A stretch of 7,957 nt of DNA from DATESG01 sp035270925 (lineage in GTDB: Bacteria; Bacillota_I; Bacilli_A; RFN20; CAG-826). Location of the stretch: positions 1-7,957 of the forward strand of contig DATESG010000036.1 of NCBI GenBank assembly GCA_035270925.1, read 5' to 3'. Positions within the stretch are counted from its first letter, which is position 1. Each line of letters opens with the position of its first letter. This document shows positions 6,169-7,957 of this stretch, one piece after another. A program made the position numbers and the translations under genes. The notes under the pieces were generated by a model that made no database searches, was not told where the DNA came from, and saw nothing but the letters and a program-made list of their open reading frames with translations.

Positions 6169-6907
6169 TTTGGAACTAAAAGGTAATATTTACTTTATCG
6201 AAACAATGGGGGCCTTTGATGGACCCGGATTACGGTATGTTTTATTCATGCAAGGTTGTCCATTAAAATGTAAGTTTTGTCATAATCGCGATTCTTGGAG
6301 CACTGAGCAAAATATCACGATGAGTGTCAATGAAGTACTTGCCGATTTTAAAAAATATCAATCTTATTATCGGCGCGGTGGTATTACTGTCAGTGGCGGT
6401 GAACCGACTTTACAAATTGAATTTGTGACTGAGTTATTTAAAGCCTGCAAAAACGAGGGTATTCACACTTGTCTCGACACTAGTGCGGGCACATTCTCAA
6501 CCAGAAGTAGAGAAAAGCATGCAGAGTTATTACGTTACACTGATCTAGTGTTGCTCGACATTAAGCACATTGATAATGAAACACATCGCTGGCTTGTGGG
6601 AATATCCAACCACCAAGTACTTGATTTTGCAAAGTATCTTGATGAACTCAAAGTTAAAACTATTATTAGACACGTCTTATTACCCAACATTAACGCTGAT
6701 GAAGCTAACTTAACAAAGTTACGTCAGTTTATTGATGGGCTCAATAATATTGTGGGTATCGACATTCTCCCTTATCATAAGGCTGGGACAATCAAGTGGG
6801 ATAAACTTGGCGTAAAGTACGAACTAGGTGATATCGCCGAACCAAGCAAAGAAGAAATTCGCGTTGCGGAAAAAACTCTCAAAGAAAACTATAATTATAT
6901 GAAATAG
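6155..6907 (+). CDS. pflA: Pyruvate formate-lyase activating enzyme (radical SAM)
   Basis: A 250-residue radical SAM enzyme that uses a [4Fe-4S] cluster and S-adenosylmethionine to abstract hydrogen from the PflB glycine (here G730). The cluster motif CxxxCxxC is C35-C39-C42, preceded by DGPGLR (22-27); the SAM-binding motif is SGGEP (80-84), and DTSAG (108-112) and LLDIKH (133-138) are typical of the PFL activase. No extra ferredoxin-like cysteine clusters are present, unlike activases of glycerol dehydratase or benzylsuccinate synthase types. The ATG at 6155 lies within the end of pflB and lacks a well-spaced Shine-Dalgarno site (AGAGGT at 6132-6137 is 17 bases away), so translation is probably coupled to pflB. 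An in-frame TTG at 6170, just after the pflB stop, is an alternative start that would remove five residues. The TAG stop lies in the terminator stem. Confidence 0.96.
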   Translation: MVKCNLELKGNIYFIETMGAFDGPGLRYVLFMQGCPLKCKFCHNRDSWSTEQNITMSVNEVLADFKKYQSYYRRGGITVSGGEPTLQIEFVTELFKACKNEGIHTCLDTSAGTFSTRSREKHAELLRYTDLVLLDIKHIDNETHRWLVGISNHQVLDFAKYLDELKVKTIIRHVLLPNINADEANLTKLRQFIDGLNNIVGIDILPYHKAGTIKWDKLGVKYELGDIAEPSKEEIRVAEKTLKENYNYMK

Positions 6908-6930
6908 AGACCTTCTGGTCTCTATTTTTT
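6902..6930 (+). terminator. Rho-independent terminator of pflBA
   Basis: TAGAGACC (6905-6912) and GGTCTCTA (6917-6924) pair perfectly around TTCT, extendable by three A-T pairs, with six T at 6925-6930. It includes the pflA stop codon and its T-run reaches the xre stop at 6929-6931. On the - strand only three T follow, so it could be a weak terminator for xre too. Confidence 0.9.
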
Positions 6931-7282
6931 ATTCATTGTCTTCAACACTATCAGACATGTATAGTAAGTTGTCTTTTACTTGATCAAACCCCAGGATTTT
7001 TATATCGGCTTTAATTGTTTGGAGTTGATCAACGAGGGCAAATAGTGAATTTAGTTGCTCTTTAGGCGCGATGGCATATTTTTGATCGTATTCAGAAAGA
7101 AAATATGAGGGTGCTACATTTAAAAAAGTACAAATTTCTAAATAGTCATCTAATTTTAACCTGATGAGACCATTTTCAATATTTCGATATGTTTCTTTGG
7201 CAATTCCTAACAGGGATCCCATTTCTTTTTGCGTGATACCACGCGCTTCTCTTAATCTTTTTATTTTATCCATGATATTCAT
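6929..7282 (-). CDS. Small XRE-family transcriptional regulator
   Basis: A 117-residue protein. Residues about 5-63 form a Cro/C1-type helix-turn-helix: IKRLREARGITQKEMGSLLG (7-26), then IAKETYRNIENG (27-38), the recognition helix region. The remainder (about 65-117) is acidic, has a short helical stretch, and contains no recognised sensor domain or cysteine pair. It is therefore a DNA-binding regulator, probably dimeric, with unknown signal. Neither the ATG at 7282 nor the in-frame ATG at 7273 has a Shine-Dalgarno site, and a TATAAT on the - strand ends 6 bases before the first ATG, so the mRNA may be leaderless. The gene converges on pflA with a gap of 21 bases and is divergent from the putative small RNA. 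It is a candidate regulator of that RNA or of pflBA, but only by position. Confidence 0.85.
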   Translation of the reverse strand: MNIMDKIKRLREARGITQKEMGSLLGIAKETYRNIENGLIRLKLDDYLEICTFLNVAPSYFLSEYDQKYAIAPKEQLNSLFALVDQLQTIKADIKILGFDQVKDNLLYMSDSVEDNE

Positions 7283-7288
7283 TGTTTT

Positions 7289-7294
7289 ATTATA
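7289..7294 (-). promoter_or_regulatory. Candidate -10 box of the xre gene
   Basis: TATAAT read on the - strand (7294-7289). Transcription 6-8 bases further would start at or next to the ATG at 7282. No convincing -35 is visible. Confidence 0.4.
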
Positions 7295-7325
7295 GACTAG
7301 GCAAAATGAGGCGTGGACTATTAGT

Positions 7326-7354
7326 TTGACAATGGTTGTTTATAATACTATCAT
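7326..7354 (+). promoter_or_regulatory. Promoter of the candidate small RNA
   Basis: TTGACA (7326-7331), 17 bases, then TATCAT (7349-7354): a 6/6 -35 and a 5/6 -10 at the best spacing. The bases 7326-7342 resemble the pflB operator. A second TATAAT at 7341-7346 has no fitting -35. Confidence 0.5.
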
Positions 7355-7360
7355 TTAGAA

Positions 7361-7441
7361 TATGGGTATATAATGTACCCTAAGGACATTAACTCTTAAT
7401 GTTTCGGGAAGACTGGTTTTTGCAAGTAAACCAGTTTTTTT
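7361..7441 (+). ncRNA. Candidate orphan small RNA of about 80 nt
   Basis: A near-consensus promoter (7326-7354) and a strong + strand terminator (7412-7441) frame about 80 nt with no coding gene downstream on this strand, where dps runs in the opposite direction. The predicted RNA has a hairpin GGGTA/TACCC (7364-7368 with 7376-7380), a perfect hairpin ACATTAA-CTC-TTAATGT (7386-7402) and the terminator hairpin. CCC at 7378-7380 could alternatively pair with GGG at 7406-7408, enclosing the second hairpin, so two folds compete. I do not recognise a known riboswitch or small RNA family. The start is inferred from the promoter and the 3' end from the T-run. No ribosome binding site is seen for the tiny ORFs inside it. 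Confidence 0.45.
7412..7441 (+). terminator. Rho-independent terminator of the candidate small RNA
   Basis: ACTGGTTT (7412-7419) and AAACCAGT (7428-7435) pair perfectly around an 8-base loop and are followed by seven T (7435-7441). On the - strand no T-run follows, so it serves the + strand only. Confidence 0.8.
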
Positions 7442-7445
7442 GTAT

Positions 7446-7470
7446 AAAAAAAGGAGTGTTTCCACTCCTT
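7446..7470 (-). terminator. Rho-independent terminator of the dps gene
   Basis: AAGGAGTG (7451-7458) and CACTCCTT (7463-7470) form a perfect 8-bp stem with a 4-base loop. On the - strand the stem's TT is followed by five more T (7450-7446). It lies 23 bases past the dps stop and tail-to-tail with the small RNA terminator. Confidence 0.88.
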
Positions 7471-7493
7471 ATTTGGCTGAATTTGCTGAGTTT

Positions 7494-7928
7494 CTACTTA
7501 AGTAGAGCTTCGAGCATCCAAATTGTTTTTTCGTAATTAGCACGGTAGCCAATGAAGAGGTCTTCGGTTGAAGGATCATCAGCTTCAGCAGCTAAGTTGC
7601 GCAATTCCTTAGCGTCTTTAAGCAATGCTTTATAGTCTGCAAGGATAACTTGAACGGCATCTTTACCAACGATGTCTTTGCCAACAAACTCTTGAATAGT
7701 CGTAAGTGCAAGAACTTCTTTAAGGCTAGCAACTGGTTTACCACCAATTGCGAGGAGTCTTTCGGCGACTTCATCCATGACTTCAGTGGTTTCATCGTAA
7801 AGTTCTTCAAATTTTGCATGTAGGACGAAGAATGTAGGTCCGGTTACATACCAGTGTAAATTGTGTAGCTTTGTATATAGAACAGTTTGGTTTGCTACAA
7901 AAACGTTTAATTTTTCTTGTAATTTCAT
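7494..7928 (-). CDS. dps: Dps-family ferritin-like protein
   Basis: A 144-residue member of the Dps family, which forms hollow dodecamers that oxidise Fe(II) with hydrogen peroxide and store iron, protecting DNA from Fenton damage. The intersubunit ferroxidase ligands are in place by alignment to Listeria innocua Dps (H31, H43, D58, E62): here H25 in LHNLHWYVTGP, H37 in VLHAKFEELYDE, D52 and E56 in VMDEVAERLLAIGG. The C-terminus ends in TIWMLEALLK, typical of the fourth helix. There is no long Lys-rich N-terminal tail, so DNA binding of the E. coli kind is not expected. The start is fixed by GGGAGGT (plus-strand 7938-7944) about 9 bases upstream. It ends in its own terminator. Its control region is mostly outside the window, so I cannot see whether a PerR site is present. 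Confidence 0.94.
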   Translation of the reverse strand: MKLQEKLNVFVANQTVLYTKLHNLHWYVTGPTFFVLHAKFEELYDETTEVMDEVAERLLAIGGKPVASLKEVLALTTIQEFVGKDIVGKDAVQVILADYKALLKDAKELRNLAAEADDPSTEDLFIGYRANYEKTIWMLEALLK

Positions 7929-7937
7929 ATAAATTAC

Positions 7938-7944
7938 CTCCCTT
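7938..7944 (-). promoter_or_regulatory. Ribosome binding site of dps
   Basis: On the - strand, GGGAGGT precedes the ATG at 7928 by about 9 bases, a near-perfect Shine-Dalgarno match that decides the start. A TATAGA at 7956-7951 might be part of a -10, but the window ends there. Confidence 0.7.
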
Positions 7945-7957
7945 TTTGTTTCTATAC

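Noticed and set aside
7399..7536. A 45-codon + strand ORF starting in the small RNA region, overlapping an 8-codon ORF (7373-7399) as TAATG.
   Set aside because: It runs through two terminators and antisense into dps, and AAGGAC at 7382-7387 is too far from its ATG.
1..7957. A mobile element, defence system or toxin-antitoxin pair.
   Set aside because: No transposase, integrase, nuclease, toxin or direct/terminal repeat is visible; the XRE gene has no small toxin partner beside it.

Overview
The window comes from a low-GC, fermentative bacterium of the Bacillota/Mycoplasmatota kind. This rests on AT-rich codon use, strong AAGGAG-type ribosome binding sites, a class I aldolase that closely resembles the Staphylococcus type, a Bacillota-type Dps, and a pyruvate formate-lyase operon. 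Tryptophan is always TGG. The nine protein genes stop with TAA (seven) or TAG (two) and none uses TGA in frame, so the code looks standard but TGA is not actually tested. I cannot name the genus.

Layout: (1) 1-600, + strand, the C-terminal part of an ABC-F ATPase that began upstream. (2) 656-1702, an orphan PfoR/EIIC-type membrane protein. (3) 1794-2681, class I fructose-bisphosphate aldolase with its own extended -10 promoter and a clear terminator. (4) 2740-3264, a small histidine phosphatase, convergent with (5) a thioredoxin-like lipoprotein on the - strand (3259-3705). The two genes share a TTATAA stop palindrome, and each carries the other's likely terminator inside its coding region. 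(6) 3706-3900, a dense regulatory region. (7) 3901-6907, pflB-pflA, overlapping by 14 bases. (8) 6929-7282, a small XRE regulator on the - strand. (9) 7283-7493, an intergenic region that seems to hold an orphan small RNA of about 80 nt on the + strand. (10) 7494-7928, a Dps-like ferritin on the - strand. No gap without a gene exceeds 300 bases. I see no tRNA, rRNA, CRISPR array, insertion sequence or origin.

How it fits together: the aldolase cleaves fructose-1,6-bisphosphate in glycolysis, and PflB, activated by PflA, converts pyruvate to acetyl-CoA and formate under anaerobic conditions. The lipoprotein and Dps suggest handling of thiol and oxidative stress in an organism that depends on an oxygen-sensitive glycyl radical enzyme. 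The protein genes are mostly ordinary. The most unusual material is regulatory: a perfect palindrome over the pflB -35 box with a similar element in the promoter of the putative small RNA, reciprocal terminators embedded in convergent genes, and a palindrome centred on the aldolase -10 box.
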